Source: Frigoribacterium sp. ACAM 257
GTDB taxonomy: Bacteria > Actinomycetota > Actinomycetes > Actinomycetales > Microbacteriaceae
Length of the DNA: 64,000 nucleotides
NCBI RefSeq assembly: GCF_007954365.1
Contig: NZ_VOLO01000003.1
Location: forward strand, 372,001 to 436,000
Direction of reading: 5' to 3'
Under the pieces are notes generated by a model that had not been told where the DNA came from, did not search any database, and saw only the letters and a program-made list of their open reading frames with translations. The position numbers were made by a program, and so were the translations under genes. Of this stretch, positions 1 to 8,496 are shown in pieces. Position 1 is the stretch's first letter; every line of letters starts with the position of its first letter.

Positions 1-2
1 TG

Positions 3-533
3 TTCATCGTCGCCGGGGCGTTCTCCGGCCTCGAGGACATCATCTCGAACCGCGCGGGCAAGCGCGGCATCGGCTTCGGCGCCCCGCTGCACAGCAAGGA
101 GGACGAGGCGGCCCTCTTCAGCGAGGTCCTCCCCGAAGACCTGCACAAGTTCGGGCTCATCCCCGAGTTCATCGGGCGCCTGCCGGTCGTGACGACCGTG
201 ACCCAGCTCGACCAGGCTGCCCTGATGCAGATCCTCACCGAGCCGAAGAACGCCCTCGTGCGGCAGTACCAGCGCATGTTCGAGATCGACGGCGTCGAGC
301 TGCAGTTCGAGCACGAGGCTCTCGAGGCGATCGCCGACCTCGCCGTCCTGCGCCAGACCGGTGCTCGCGGCCTCCGGGCGATCCTCGAAGAGGTGCTCGG
401 GCCGATCATGTTCGACGTCCCCTCGGACGACACGGTCGGCACGGTCGTCGTGACCCGCGCCTCCGTGCTCGAGAACGCGGCACCCACCATCGTTCCGCGT
501 CTCGTGGACGAGCGCGTCGAGAAGTCGGCCTAG
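3..533 (+). CDS. clpX: ATP-dependent Clp protease ATP-binding subunit ClpX, C-terminal part (5' cut by window edge)
   Basis: The reading frame is open from base 3 and its first residues read [14 protein letters not shown], then [13 protein letters not shown], both typical of the ClpX AAA+ module (sensor region with the GRLPV stretch before the C-terminal small domain). About 176 codons are visible; the zinc-binding and Walker A parts lie upstream of the window. ClpX is the hexameric unfoldase that feeds substrates to ClpP. The C-terminal extension (VERVEKSA) is as expected. The gene is followed by a strong hairpin terminator, so it appears to end its transcription unit. Confidence is high from the two ClpX-specific motifs. 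Confidence 0.95.
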   Translation, partial: FIVAGAFSGLEDIISNRAGKRGIGFGAPLHSKEDEAALFSEVLPEDLHKFGLIPEFIGRLPVVTTVTQLDQAALMQILTEPKNALVRQYQRMFEIDGVELQFEHEALEAIADLAVLRQTGARGLRAILEEVLGPIMFDVPSDDTVGTVVVTRASVLENAAPTIVPRLVDERVEKSA

Positions 534-556
534 CCCGCCGCCTCGACGCACCTCCC

Positions 557-589
557 GAACGCCCTGGACGCATGTCGTCCAGGGCGTTC
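557..589 (+). terminator. Intrinsic-type terminator after clpX
   Basis: Perfect 14-bp inverted repeat (arms GAACGCCCTGGACG at 557-570 and CGTCCAGGGCGTTC at 576-589) with the 5-nt loop CATGT, starting 24 bp after the clpX stop. No long T-run follows, as is common in high-GC actinobacteria. It also lies beyond the stop of the convergent peptidase gene, so it may serve both. Confidence 0.8.
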
Positions 590-666
590 TCCCGTCCCCG
601 CCGACTCCGCCAGCGACCTGCCGGGGGCGACGGGGACCCGCCGGCAGATGCCGGGCAGGGACGCGA

Positions 667-2754
667 TCAGGCGAGGCCGCGGCGCTCCAGCAGGGGCTCG
701 ACGCGAGCGTCGCGGCCGCGGAAGTCTCGGTAGGCCTCGAGCGGGTCCTTCGACCCGCCGGCGCCCAGCAGGCGCGCCCGGAACCGGCCGCCCGCCTCCC
801 TGCTCAGTCCGCCGTTCTGCTCGAACCACTCGACGGCGTCGGCGTCGAGCACCTCGCTCCAGATGTAGGAGTAGTAGCCGGCGTCGTAGCCGCCCGCGAA
901 GGTGTGGGCGAAGTACGTGCTCGAGTAGCGAGGGGGCACCTGGGCGAGGTCGAGGCCGACCGCGGCCAGCGCCTCCTGCTCGAACGCCTCGACGTCGTCG
1001 ACCGAGTCCGCCTGCTCGGGCGAGAGCGTGTGCCACGCCTGGTCGAGCAGAGCGCTGGCGAGGTACTCGCTCGTGGCGAAGCCCTCGCCGTAGCTTCGCG
1101 ACGCGACGAGCTTCGCGACGAGCTCCCGGGGCATCCGCTCGCCCGTGACGTGGTGCACGGCGTAGTTCTCCAGCAGCTCCGGCCAGAGCATCCACATCTC
1201 GTTGACCTGGCTCGGGAACTCCACGAAGTCGCGGAACACGTTCGTGCCCGAGAAGGACGGGTAGGTGACCCGGGCGAGCAGGCCGTGCAGGGCGTGCCCG
1301 AACTCGTGGAACAGCGTCGTCACCTCGTCGAGCGTGAGCAGGGTCGGCGAGCCGGCCGGGGGCTTCGAGACGTTGAGGTTGTTGACGACCACGGGCGGGA
1401 GCCCCAGCAGGTCCGACTGCGACACGAGCGGGTTCATCCACGCCCCGCCGCGCTTCGAGTCGCGGGTGTAGAGGTCGAGAACGTACAGGCCGACGGGCGC
1501 GCCGCCGTCCTCGGTCACCTCGAAGACCCGAGCCTCCGGATGCGGGCCGACGAGGTCCCGCCGCTCGGCGAACTCGAGGCCGTAGAGGCGCGAGGCGGCG
1601 TGGAAGACACCGTCGTGAAGCACCCGGTCGGCCTCGAAGTAGTCGCGCATCACGGCCGTGTCGACGTCGAAACGGCGGGCGCGGACCTTCTCGGCCCACC
1701 AGGCCCAGTCGCTGGCTCGGAGGTCGGCGGCATCGGCATCGGCGGCGGTGTCGCCGTCGCCGTCAGCACCGTCCCCTGCGGCCTGGCCCGCGGCGAGCTC
1801 GCGCAGGTCGGCGAGTTCCGCGGCGGCGTTCCGGGCGGCGGGCGCGGCGAGCCGGCCGAGCAGCCCGGCGACGGCCGCGGGGCTGCCGGCCGTCTCGCCG
1901 GCCGTCACCCAGGAGGCGTGGTCCGGGAACCCGAGCAGCACGGCACGTCGGGCGCGGAGACGCACGATCTCGAGCACGAGCTCTCGAGCGTCGTGCTCGC
2001 CGCCGCGGCGACCACGGGAGAGCGAGGCGTCCATGACGCGCTCCCGCAGGGCCGGGTCGTCGAGCGACGCCAGCAGCGGGTGCCCGGTGGGCAGCACGAG
2101 CGACACGACCCAGGCGCCCTCGAGCCCGCGCTCCCGTGCCGCCTCGGCCGCCGCGCCGAGCTGGCCCTCGCTGAGTCCTCGCAGCTCGGCGGGGTCGCGG
2201 ACGACGACAGCGAGGTCGTTCGTGTCTGCCAGCAGGGCCTTCTCGAAGCGGGTGGTCAGGGTCGAGAGCTGCTGGTTCAGCTGGCGCAGCGCCTCCTTGT
2301 CCTGGTCGTCGAGGGCGGCGCCGGCCCTGACGAAGTCGGCCACGGTGCGCTCGAGCAGGTAGCGCTGCTCGGCCGTGAGGTCGAGCTGGTCGCGCCTGAT
2401 GTGCAGGGAGTCGAGGCGCCGCCAGATCCGCGGGTCGAGGCGGAGGGCGTCGGCGTGCTCCGCGAGGCGGGGGGCGAGCTCGAGCTCGAGGGCGTCGGTG
2501 ACGACGTTCGAGTCGCTCGAGGCCTTGTCGAAGAAAGCGTGCTCGACCCGCGCGAGGACGCGGCCGCTGCGCTCGAGCGCCTCGAGGGTGTTGGCGAAGG
2601 TCGGCTCGGCCGGGTCCGTCGCGATCGCCTCGAGCTCGGCCCGCTGCTGCTCGAGGCCGGCGTCGAACGCCGGCAGCCAGTCATCGTCGGTGATCTCGGC
2701 GAAGGGCGGCAACGCGTACGGCAGGGAGCTCGGCTCGAGGAACGGGTTCGTCAT
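667..2754 (-). CDS. M3 family zinc metallopeptidase (oligopeptidase A / peptidyl-dipeptidase Dcp type)
   Basis: 695 residues, the usual size for bacterial M3 oligopeptidases. The catalytic HEFGH zinc motif is at about residues 483-487 (general base E484), and the downstream segment DFVEFPSQVNEMW supplies the third zinc-ligand Glu. These enzymes degrade short peptides in the cytoplasm; no signal peptide is visible. A low-complexity acidic Ala/Gly/Asp linker at about 323-345 looks like an insertion relative to the family. The ATG start is only 35 bp from the divergent methyltransferase ATG and has a TAGTGT -10 hexamer 6 nt upstream with no Shine-Dalgarno, suggesting a leaderless transcript. Whether it is Dcp- or PrlC-like cannot be told without alignment. 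Confidence 0.93.
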   Translation of the reverse strand: MTNPFLEPSSLPYALPPFAEITDDDWLPAFDAGLEQQRAELEAIATDPAEPTFANTLEALERSGRVLARVEHAFFDKASSDSNVVTDALELELAPRLAEHADALRLDPRIWRRLDSLHIRRDQLDLTAEQRYLLERTVADFVRAGAALDDQDKEALRQLNQQLSTLTTRFEKALLADTNDLAVVVRDPAELRGLSEGQLGAAAEAARERGLEGAWVVSLVLPTGHPLLASLDDPALRERVMDASLSRGRRGGEHDARELVLEIVRLRARRAVLLGFPDHASWVTAGETAGSPAAVAGLLGRLAAPAARNAAAELADLRELAAGQAAGDGADGDGDTAADADAADLRASDWAWWAEKVRARRFDVDTAVMRDYFEADRVLHDGVFHAASRLYGLEFAERRDLVGPHPEARVFEVTEDGGAPVGLYVLDLYTRDSKRGGAWMNPLVSQSDLLGLPPVVVNNLNVSKPPAGSPTLLTLDEVTTLFHEFGHALHGLLARVTYPSFSGTNVFRDFVEFPSQVNEMWMLWPELLENYAVHHVTGERMPRELVAKLVASRSYGEGFATSEYLASALLDQAWHTLSPEQADSVDDVEAFEQEALAAVGLDLAQVPPRYSSTYFAHTFAGGYDAGYYSYIWSEVLDADAVEWFEQNGGLSREAGGRFRARLLGAGGSKDPLEAYRDFRGRDARVEPLLERRGLA

Positions 2755-2789
2755 CCGCCCACACTAGGAGGCTCGCTAGGGTCGGGCAC
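2755..2789. promoter_or_regulatory. Compact divergent promoter pair for two leaderless genes
   Basis: The 35-bp gap between two divergent ATG codons holds a -10-like TAGGGT (2777-2782), 7 nt before the rightward ATG, and TAGTGT (read on the minus strand, 2766-2761), 6 nt before the leftward ATG. Neither gene has a Shine-Dalgarno. The TANNNT-N6/7-start arrangement is the known signature of leaderless mRNAs in actinobacteria. The two -10 elements are back to back, so the -35 regions lie inside the opposite transcription units and the polymerases should exclude each other. Confidence 0.65.
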
Positions 2790-3644
2790 ATGAGCGAACC
2801 GACCGCACGGCACGAGCCGACCGCACCGGGCGGACCCACCGCACCGCGCGCGACGTACACCCACGGGCACCACGAGAGCGTGCTGCGGAGCCACGCGTGG
2901 CGCACGGTCGAGAACAGCGCCGCCTACCTCGTGCCGCACCTCCGTCCGGGCCTGTCGCTGCTCGACGTCGGGTGCGGGCCGGGCACGATCACCGTCGACC
3001 TCGCCGCCCGGCTCGCCCCGGGGCGTGTCGTGGGCGTCGACGCGGCCGCCGGGATCGTGGCGCAGGCCGCTGAGCTGGCGACGTCTCGGGGCGCCGAGAA
3101 CGTCGAGTTCGTGGCGGCCGACCTGTACGAGCTGCCGTTCGACGACGACACGTTCGACGTCGTCCACGCCCACCAGGTGCTCCAGCACGTGGCGGATCCG
3201 GTCGGTGCCCTCCGCGAGATGCGCCGGGTCGCCCGGCCCGGGGGAGTGGTCGCCGTGCGCGAGGTCGACTACCACGGCACGATCTGGGCGCCGGAGTCGG
3301 CGGGCCTCGACCGGTGGATGGACGTGTACCAGCAGGTGCACCGGGGCAACGGCGGCGAGCCCGACGCCGGGAGGCGCCTCAAGGGCTGGGCGCTGGAGGC
3401 CGGCCTCGAGGCGGTCGTGAGCACAGCCTCCTCGTGGTGCTTCGCCTCGGACGAGGAGCGCACCTGGTGGGGCGACAGCTGGGCTGCCCGCGCGACGGAG
3501 TCGGCGTTCCACGGTGACGCGATCGCGAAGGGCGTCGCGACCGACGCCGAGCTGCACGCGATCGCGGACGCGTGGCGCGCGTGGCGGGACGCGCCCGACG
3601 GGTGGCTGCTGATGCCGCACGGCGAGATCGTCGCCCACGCCTGA
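2790..3644 (+). CDS. Class I SAM-dependent methyltransferase (UbiE/MenG-like fold)
   Basis: 284 residues. SAM-binding motif I (LLDVGCGPG, about residues 57-65) is followed by a motif II acidic residue (VVGVDAAAG) and the post-I segment ENVEFVAADLYELPFDDDTFDVV, a textbook methyltransferase-11 pattern. The substrate cannot be deduced. It has no co-directional neighbour in its unit; the divergent peptidase shares its short promoter gap. The start was chosen at the ATG 7 nt after TAGGGT; no Shine-Dalgarno is present. Confidence 0.88.
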   Translation: MSEPTARHEPTAPGGPTAPRATYTHGHHESVLRSHAWRTVENSAAYLVPHLRPGLSLLDVGCGPGTITVDLAARLAPGRVVGVDAAAGIVAQAAELATSRGAENVEFVAADLYELPFDDDTFDVVHAHQVLQHVADPVGALREMRRVARPGGVVAVREVDYHGTIWAPESAGLDRWMDVYQQVHRGNGGEPDAGRRLKGWALEAGLEAVVSTASSWCFASDEERTWWGDSWAARATESAFHGDAIAKGVATDAELHAIADAWRAWRDAPDGWLLMPHGEIVAHA

Positions 3645-3693
3645 CCGGCGTCTCGCAGAGCTCGAGGACGCGGAGGTGCGCGCCCGGCTCGGG

Positions 3694-3948
3694 CTAGTCC
3701 TCGTCGGGAGCGTCGTCGGGGGCGTGCACGTGCGCCTCGCCCGTGACGGCGTCCACGCGGATCACCGTGCCGTCGTCGAGCTCCACGACGGGTCGGTGCT
3801 CGAGGTACGTGAGCGTCCAGCGCCAGGACGACGCGTCGACGCCCTCGTCGGCGAGCTCGCGCTCGACCTGGGCGACCGCGCCGAGCACGGGGGCGGGGAG
3901 GCTGGCCGGAGCCGCGCCTCCCACGCTCCAGCGCGTGCCGAGCTGCAT
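3694..3948 (-). CDS. Small conserved hypothetical protein co-transcribed with valS
   Basis: 84 residues, MQLGTRWSVGGAAPASLPAP..., acidic at the C-terminus (HAPDDAPDED). Its ATG overlaps the valS stop in the sequence TGATG, so it is very likely translationally coupled to valS. The middle part (DASSWRWTLTYLEHRPVVELDDGT) suggests a small beta-rich soluble domain. I do not recognise a named family. Similar short proteins follow valS in related actinobacteria as far as I recall, which is family knowledge rather than something seen here. Confidence 0.7.
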   Translation of the reverse strand: MQLGTRWSVGGAAPASLPAPVLGAVAQVERELADEGVDASSWRWTLTYLEHRPVVELDDGTVIRVDAVTGEAHVHAPDDAPDED

Positions 3949-6572
3949 CAGGCGCCCGCGGCCGGGGTCGGGACGCCGGCGGCCGCAGGGGCCTCGGGCA
4001 GCTCGCCCAGCTCGATCGAGGTCACGGCCAGCGACTCGCCCTCGACGAAGTCCAGCGACTGGATCTTGCCCACGGCGGCCAGGTCGGAAGCTGCTCCGCG
4101 GAGCACCTCGAGCTGCGCGGCAGGGGCCGAGATCGTCGCGGACACGACCGGCGTCTTCTGCGAGGCCTTCGCGTCCGACTTCGCGCGACGGACGCCGATC
4201 AGGGCCTCGCCGACGAGGCCGAGCAGGCCGGTCGGCACGCCCACCTCGCCGAGCTCGGCGGCCGTCGGCCAGGAGGCGCGGTGCACGGAGTCGTCGTGGG
4301 TCCACGACCACACCTCCTCCGTCGCGAACGGCAGGTACGGGGCGAGGAGGCGCAGCAGGCCGTCGATCGTCGTGCGGAGTGCGAGCACGGCCGAGGCCTG
4401 CTCGGCGGGAGTCGTCGCACCGTACGCGCGCTCCTTGACGAGCTCGAGGTAGTCGTCGCAGAAGGTCCAGAAGAACTTCTCGGTGACCTCGAGTGCGCGG
4501 GCGTGGTCGTAGCCGACCAGCGCCTCCGTCGCAGTGTCGACGACGGCGGCGAACGACGCGAGCAGGTCGCGGTCGAGAGGCTCGGTGATCGCGAACTCGC
4601 CCGAGGGCAGCTCGAACGAGTAGACGAACTTCGCCGCGTTGAGCACCTTGATCGCCAGGCGGCGGCCGATCTTGATCTGCTTCGGGTTCTGCGGGTCGAA
4701 GGCGGCGTCGGTGCCGAGCCGGCTGGACGCGGCCCAGTAGCGGACGGCGTCGGAGCCGTGGTCGTCGAGCATCGCGGCCGGCGTGACGACGTTGCCCTTC
4801 GACTTCGACATCTTCTTGCGGTCGGGGTCGACGATGAAGCCCGAGATCGAGGCGTCCGTCCACGGGACCGTCCCGTGCTCGAGCTGCGACCGGAGCGCCG
4901 TGGAGAAGAGCCAGGTGCGGATGATGTCCTGGCCCTGCGGGCGCAGGGAGTACGGGAACACGAGGTCGAACAGCTCGGGGTCAGCCTCCCAGCCGCCCGC
5001 GAGCTGCGGCGTGAGCGACGAGGTCGCCCAGGTGTCCATGACGTCGAGCTCGCCCTGGAACCCGCCGGGAACGCCGCGCTGCGACTCGTCGTACCCGGGG
5101 GCGGCGTCGCTCGACGGGTCGACGGGCAGCGACGCCTCGTCGGGCACGATGACGTCGTCGAAGACGGGGTTGCCGTCGGCGTCGAGCGGGTACCAGACGG
5201 GCAGCGGCACGCCGAAGAAGCGCTGGCGCGAGATGAGCCAGTCGCCGTTCAGGCCGTTGACCCAGTTCTCGTAGCGCACGCGCATGAAGTCGGGGTGGAA
5301 CCCGACCTCGCGGCCGCGCTCGAGCAGCGACTGCTGCAGGGCCTCGTCACGGGCGCCGTTGACGATGTACCACTGGCGGGTCGAGACGATCTCGAGCGGC
5401 TTGTCGCCCTTCTCGAAGAACTTGACGGGGTGCGAGATCTTGCGGATCTCGCCGATCAGCTCGCCCGAGGCGGTCAGCTGCTCGACGACGGCGGCCTTCG
5501 CGCTGAAGACCGTCTTGCCGGCGAGCTGGGCGTAGGCCTCGCGGCCCGCCTCCGACTCGATCGCGGCGGGGGCCTCGCTGACGAAGCGGCCGTCGAAGCC
5601 GATCACCGCACGGTTCGGCAGCTGCAGCTCGCGCCACCACACCACGTCGTTGGTGTCGCCGAAGGTGCAGACCATGGCGATGCCCGAGCCCTTGTCGGGC
5701 TGGGCGAGGTGGTGCGCCACCACGGGGACCTCGACGTCGAAGAGCGGCGAGCGCACGGTGGTGCCGAAGAGGGCCTGGTACCGCTCGTCGTCGGGGTGCG
5801 CGACGAGGGCCACGCAGGCGGGGAGCAGCTCGGGACGCGTCGTGTCGATGAGCACGTCGCCCTCGCCGTCGGTGCGGTGGAAGGCGAGCTTGTGGTACGC
5901 GCCCGGCACCTCCTTGTCCTCCAGCTCGGCCTGCGCGACCGCGGTGCGGAAGGTGACGTCCCACAGGGTGGGAGCGTCGGCCTGGTAGGCCTCGCCGCGG
6001 GCGAGGTTGCGGAGGAACGCCTTCTGCGCCATCGCCTGCGAGCGGTCGTCGATCGTGCGGTAGCTCTGGGTCCAGTCGACCGAGAGGCCGAGCTTGCGCC
6101 AGACGTCCTCGAACTGCTTCTCGTCCTCGACGGTGAGGCGCTCGCAGAGCTCGACGAAGTTGCGGCGCGAGATCGGCACCTGGTCGGCGGCCTTGGCCGA
6201 CTTGCCGTCGCCGCCCTCGAACGGCGGCGTGAACGACGCGTCGTAGGGGAGCGACGGGTCGCAGCGCACCCCGTAGAAGTTCTGCACGCGACGCTCGGTC
6301 GGCAGGCCGTTGTCGTCCCAGCCCATCGGGTAGAAGACGCTGGCGCCGCGCATGCGCTCGAACCGAGCCTTGACGTCGGTGTGCGTGTAGCTGAAGACGT
6401 GGCCGATGTGCAGGCTGCCCGACGCGGTCGGCGGCGGGGTGTCGATCGAGAACACGGAGGCGCGCGTCGCCTGGTCACGGTCGAACCGGTAGGTGCCCGA
6501 CTCCTCCCAGACCTGGCCCCAACGGGCCTCCAGCCCCTCGAGGGCGGGCTTCTCGGGCATCGGTGACGTCAT
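3948..6572 (-). CDS. valS: Valyl-tRNA synthetase
   Basis: 874 residues, normal for ValS. The class I signature HIGH is at 55-58 and KMSKSKGN near residue 587. The stretch around GWDDNGLPTERRV and the editing (CP1) region with DTTRPELLPACVALVAHPDD fit a ValS that deacylates Thr-tRNA(Val). The C-terminus has the anticodon-binding domain. The start ATG is preceded by a CCGGAGCAGCCC Shine-Dalgarno-like stretch. A TACACT -10-like hexamer lies at 6638-6643 (minus strand), giving a 5' leader of about 60 nt; no T-box motif is present upstream, unlike ileS. It forms a two-gene unit with the 84-residue gene. Confidence 0.97.
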   Translation of the reverse strand: MTSPMPEKPALEGLEARWGQVWEESGTYRFDRDQATRASVFSIDTPPPTASGSLHIGHVFSYTHTDVKARFERMRGASVFYPMGWDDNGLPTERRVQNFYGVRCDPSLPYDASFTPPFEGGDGKSAKAADQVPISRRNFVELCERLTVEDEKQFEDVWRKLGLSVDWTQSYRTIDDRSQAMAQKAFLRNLARGEAYQADAPTLWDVTFRTAVAQAELEDKEVPGAYHKLAFHRTDGEGDVLIDTTRPELLPACVALVAHPDDERYQALFGTTVRSPLFDVEVPVVAHHLAQPDKGSGIAMVCTFGDTNDVVWWRELQLPNRAVIGFDGRFVSEAPAAIESEAGREAYAQLAGKTVFSAKAAVVEQLTASGELIGEIRKISHPVKFFEKGDKPLEIVSTRQWYIVNGARDEALQQSLLERGREVGFHPDFMRVRYENWVNGLNGDWLISRQRFFGVPLPVWYPLDADGNPVFDDVIVPDEASLPVDPSSDAAPGYDESQRGVPGGFQGELDVMDTWATSSLTPQLAGGWEADPELFDLVFPYSLRPQGQDIIRTWLFSTALRSQLEHGTVPWTDASISGFIVDPDRKKMSKSKGNVVTPAAMLDDHGSDAVRYWAASSRLGTDAAFDPQNPKQIKIGRRLAIKVLNAAKFVYSFELPSGEFAITEPLDRDLLASFAAVVDTATEALVGYDHARALEVTEKFFWTFCDDYLELVKERAYGATTPAEQASAVLALRTTIDGLLRLLAPYLPFATEEVWSWTHDDSVHRASWPTAAELGEVGVPTGLLGLVGEALIGVRRAKSDAKASQKTPVVSATISAPAAQLEVLRGAASDLAAVGKIQSLDFVEGESLAVTSIELGELPEAPAAAGVPTPAAGA

Positions 6573-6842
6573 GGGCTGCTCCGGTTCTGTGGGCGGCGCC
6601 GTGTCGGTGGGGAGGCGCCTGGTTGTGGGACTGCCCTAGTGTACGCGCGGCCGGGACGGCAGCCGGGGTGGCGGCAGGGCGGGCGCGCAGGAGGCGTCGT
6701 GGTCGTCGGCGAGGAAACATGCGGTCAGGGCACTGTTGCGAGCACTGCACTGGATCTGACATGCCGGTCTCTGTTAGCCTCGTCCGGTTTTGCCCGACAC
6801 CGTGGTCGCGCTCCGTCCGACCACCCGGAGGTATCCCGACAC

Positions 6843-8360
6843 ATGTCTGCCCGCAAGAACAGCCCGAAGGCCGCGCGCCGCGAGCTCACGACGGACGACG
6901 TCACCGTCGTCGAGGAGTCGATGCTCAAGCGCGCCGTCAGCGCCGCCGCGCTCGGCAACGCCATGGAGTGGTTCGACTTCGGCGTCTACGCGTACATCAC
7001 GACGACCATCGCGCAGGTCTTCTTCCCGCCCGGGAACGACGCTCTCAACATCCTCTTCACCTTCGGCACCTTCACCGCGGCCTTCGTGGTCCGCCCGATC
7101 GGCGGCGCGTTCTTCGGTCCGCTCGGCGACCGCATCGGCCGGCAGAAGGTGCTCGCGATGACGATGATCCTCATGGCCGCGGGCACCCTCGCGATCGGCC
7201 TCATCCCGTCGTACGCGACCATCGGCATCTGGGCCCCGATTCTGCTGCTGCTGGCGCGCCTCCTGCAGGGCTTCTCGACCGGCGGCGAGTACGGCGGTGC
7301 TGCGACCTTCATCGCCGAGTACTCGCCCGACAAGCGCCGCGGCTTCATGGGCTCGTGGCTCGAGTTCGGCACCCTCGGCGGCTACGTGCTCGGCGCCTCC
7401 CTCGTGACCGCCCTGCAGCTCGGCCTGAGCGAGGAGGCGCTGCTCGGCTGGGGCTGGCGCATCCCGTTCATCGTCGCCGGCCCGCTCGGCCTGATCGGCC
7501 TCTACCTGCGCCTCAAGCTGGAGGAGACCCCGGCGTTCCAGAAGCAGCAGGCGGAGGCGTCGGAGCGCGAGCACCAGAAGGTCCCGTTCCTCAAGCTGTT
7601 CCGCGAGAACTGGCGTGCGCTGATCGTCTGCGTCGGCCTCGTGCTGGTCTTCAACGTGACCGACTACATGCTGCTCTCGTACATGCCGACCTACCTGACG
7701 AACACCCTCGGCCGCGACGCCACCAGCGGGCTGCTGTTCATCATCGTCGTGATGGTGCTGATGATGCTCGTCATCACCTTCGGCGGGCGGCTCAGCGACC
7801 GCTTCGGTCGCCGGCCCGTGCTCTTCGCCGGCTGCATCGGGTTCCTGGTGCTGTCGTTCCCGGCGCTCCGCATGGTGCAGAGCGACAACGGCGTGCTGTC
7901 GTTCGCGGGCCTGCTCGTGCTCGGCCTCGTGCTGGTCACCTTCACGTCGACGATGCCCTCGACGCTGCCCGCGCTGTTCCCGACGATCATCCGCTACGGC
8001 GCCCTCGCGATCGCGTTCAACGTGTCGGTGTCGCTCTTCGGCGGGACCACCCCCCTCGCCACGGAGGCGCTGGTCGTCTGGGCGGAGGGCCGCGGCTTCG
8101 GCTGGGCCCACGACATCCCCGCGTTCTACCTGATGGCCGCCGCGGTGATCGGCCTCGTCGCCGTCTCGTTCACCAAGGAGACCGCCAACGAGCCTCTGCT
8201 GGGCTCGGGCCCGTCCGTCGCGACCGACGCCGAGGCCCAGGAGCTGATCGCCGCGTACTCGGACGAGTCGAGCGACGTGTCGAAGTCGGACTGGGCGCTC
8301 GCGTTCGCGGAGTCCGGGCCGATCCAGATCGTGCGTCCGCCGGCCGACGACGAGGCCTAG
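6843..8360 (+). CDS. MFS transporter, metabolite:H+ symporter (ProP/ShiA-like) family
   Basis: 505 residues with about 12 predicted membrane segments. GNAMEWFDFGVYAYIT in the first helix, GGAFFGPLGDRIGRQK at the first cytoplasmic loop, and LLQGFSTGGEYGGAATFIAEY are hallmarks of the MHS family (proline/betaine ProP, shikimate ShiA, alpha-ketoglutarate KgtP). The substrate is not determined; ProP-type osmolyte uptake is the first guess. The start was chosen at the ATG after CGGAGG; upstream codons in the same frame are unlike protein. The N-terminus is about 35 residues of charged cytoplasmic sequence before helix 1. It ends convergent to the ABC importer genes. Confidence 0.88.
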   Translation: MSARKNSPKAARRELTTDDVTVVEESMLKRAVSAAALGNAMEWFDFGVYAYITTTIAQVFFPPGNDALNILFTFGTFTAAFVVRPIGGAFFGPLGDRIGRQKVLAMTMILMAAGTLAIGLIPSYATIGIWAPILLLLARLLQGFSTGGEYGGAATFIAEYSPDKRRGFMGSWLEFGTLGGYVLGASLVTALQLGLSEEALLGWGWRIPFIVAGPLGLIGLYLRLKLEETPAFQKQQAEASEREHQKVPFLKLFRENWRALIVCVGLVLVFNVTDYMLLSYMPTYLTNTLGRDATSGLLFIIVVMVLMMLVITFGGRLSDRFGRRPVLFAGCIGFLVLSFPALRMVQSDNGVLSFAGLLVLGLVLVTFTSTMPSTLPALFPTIIRYGALAIAFNVSVSLFGGTTPLATEALVVWAEGRGFGWAHDIPAFYLMAAAVIGLVAVSFTKETANEPLLGSGPSVATDAEAQELIAAYSDESSDVSKSDWALAFAESGPIQIVRPPADDEA

Positions 8361-8378
8361 CGCACGGCACCTCCCGTC

Positions 8379-8461
8379 GAGACCCCTCGGACCCGCGCGA
8401 ACCCGCGTGCGCGCCGGGGGGTCTCCGCGGTTCTCGAGGGTGCAGACGCCCCGCGCGGGGC
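8379..8461. terminator. Convergent-gene terminator region (two GC hairpins)
   Basis: Between the converging MHS transporter and ABC ATPase genes lie GAGACCCC (8379-8386) paired with GGGGTCTC (8418-8425), with further GCGCG pairing inside, and a perfect 14-bp palindrome GCCCCGCGCGGGGC (8448-8461). Either could stop transcription from both sides. No T-tract is seen. Confidence 0.5.
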
Positions 8462-8496
8462 ACGCCGTGGGCACGGGTCAGCGCGGCGGGTAGGCG

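Noticed and set aside
904-2793. A 629-codon open frame on the plus strand opposite the M3 peptidase
   Set aside because: The minus-strand frame encodes a full peptidase with the HEFGH motif; the plus-strand frame is a high-GC shadow with no recognisable features. The same holds for the long frames opposite valS, ileS and phosphoketolase.
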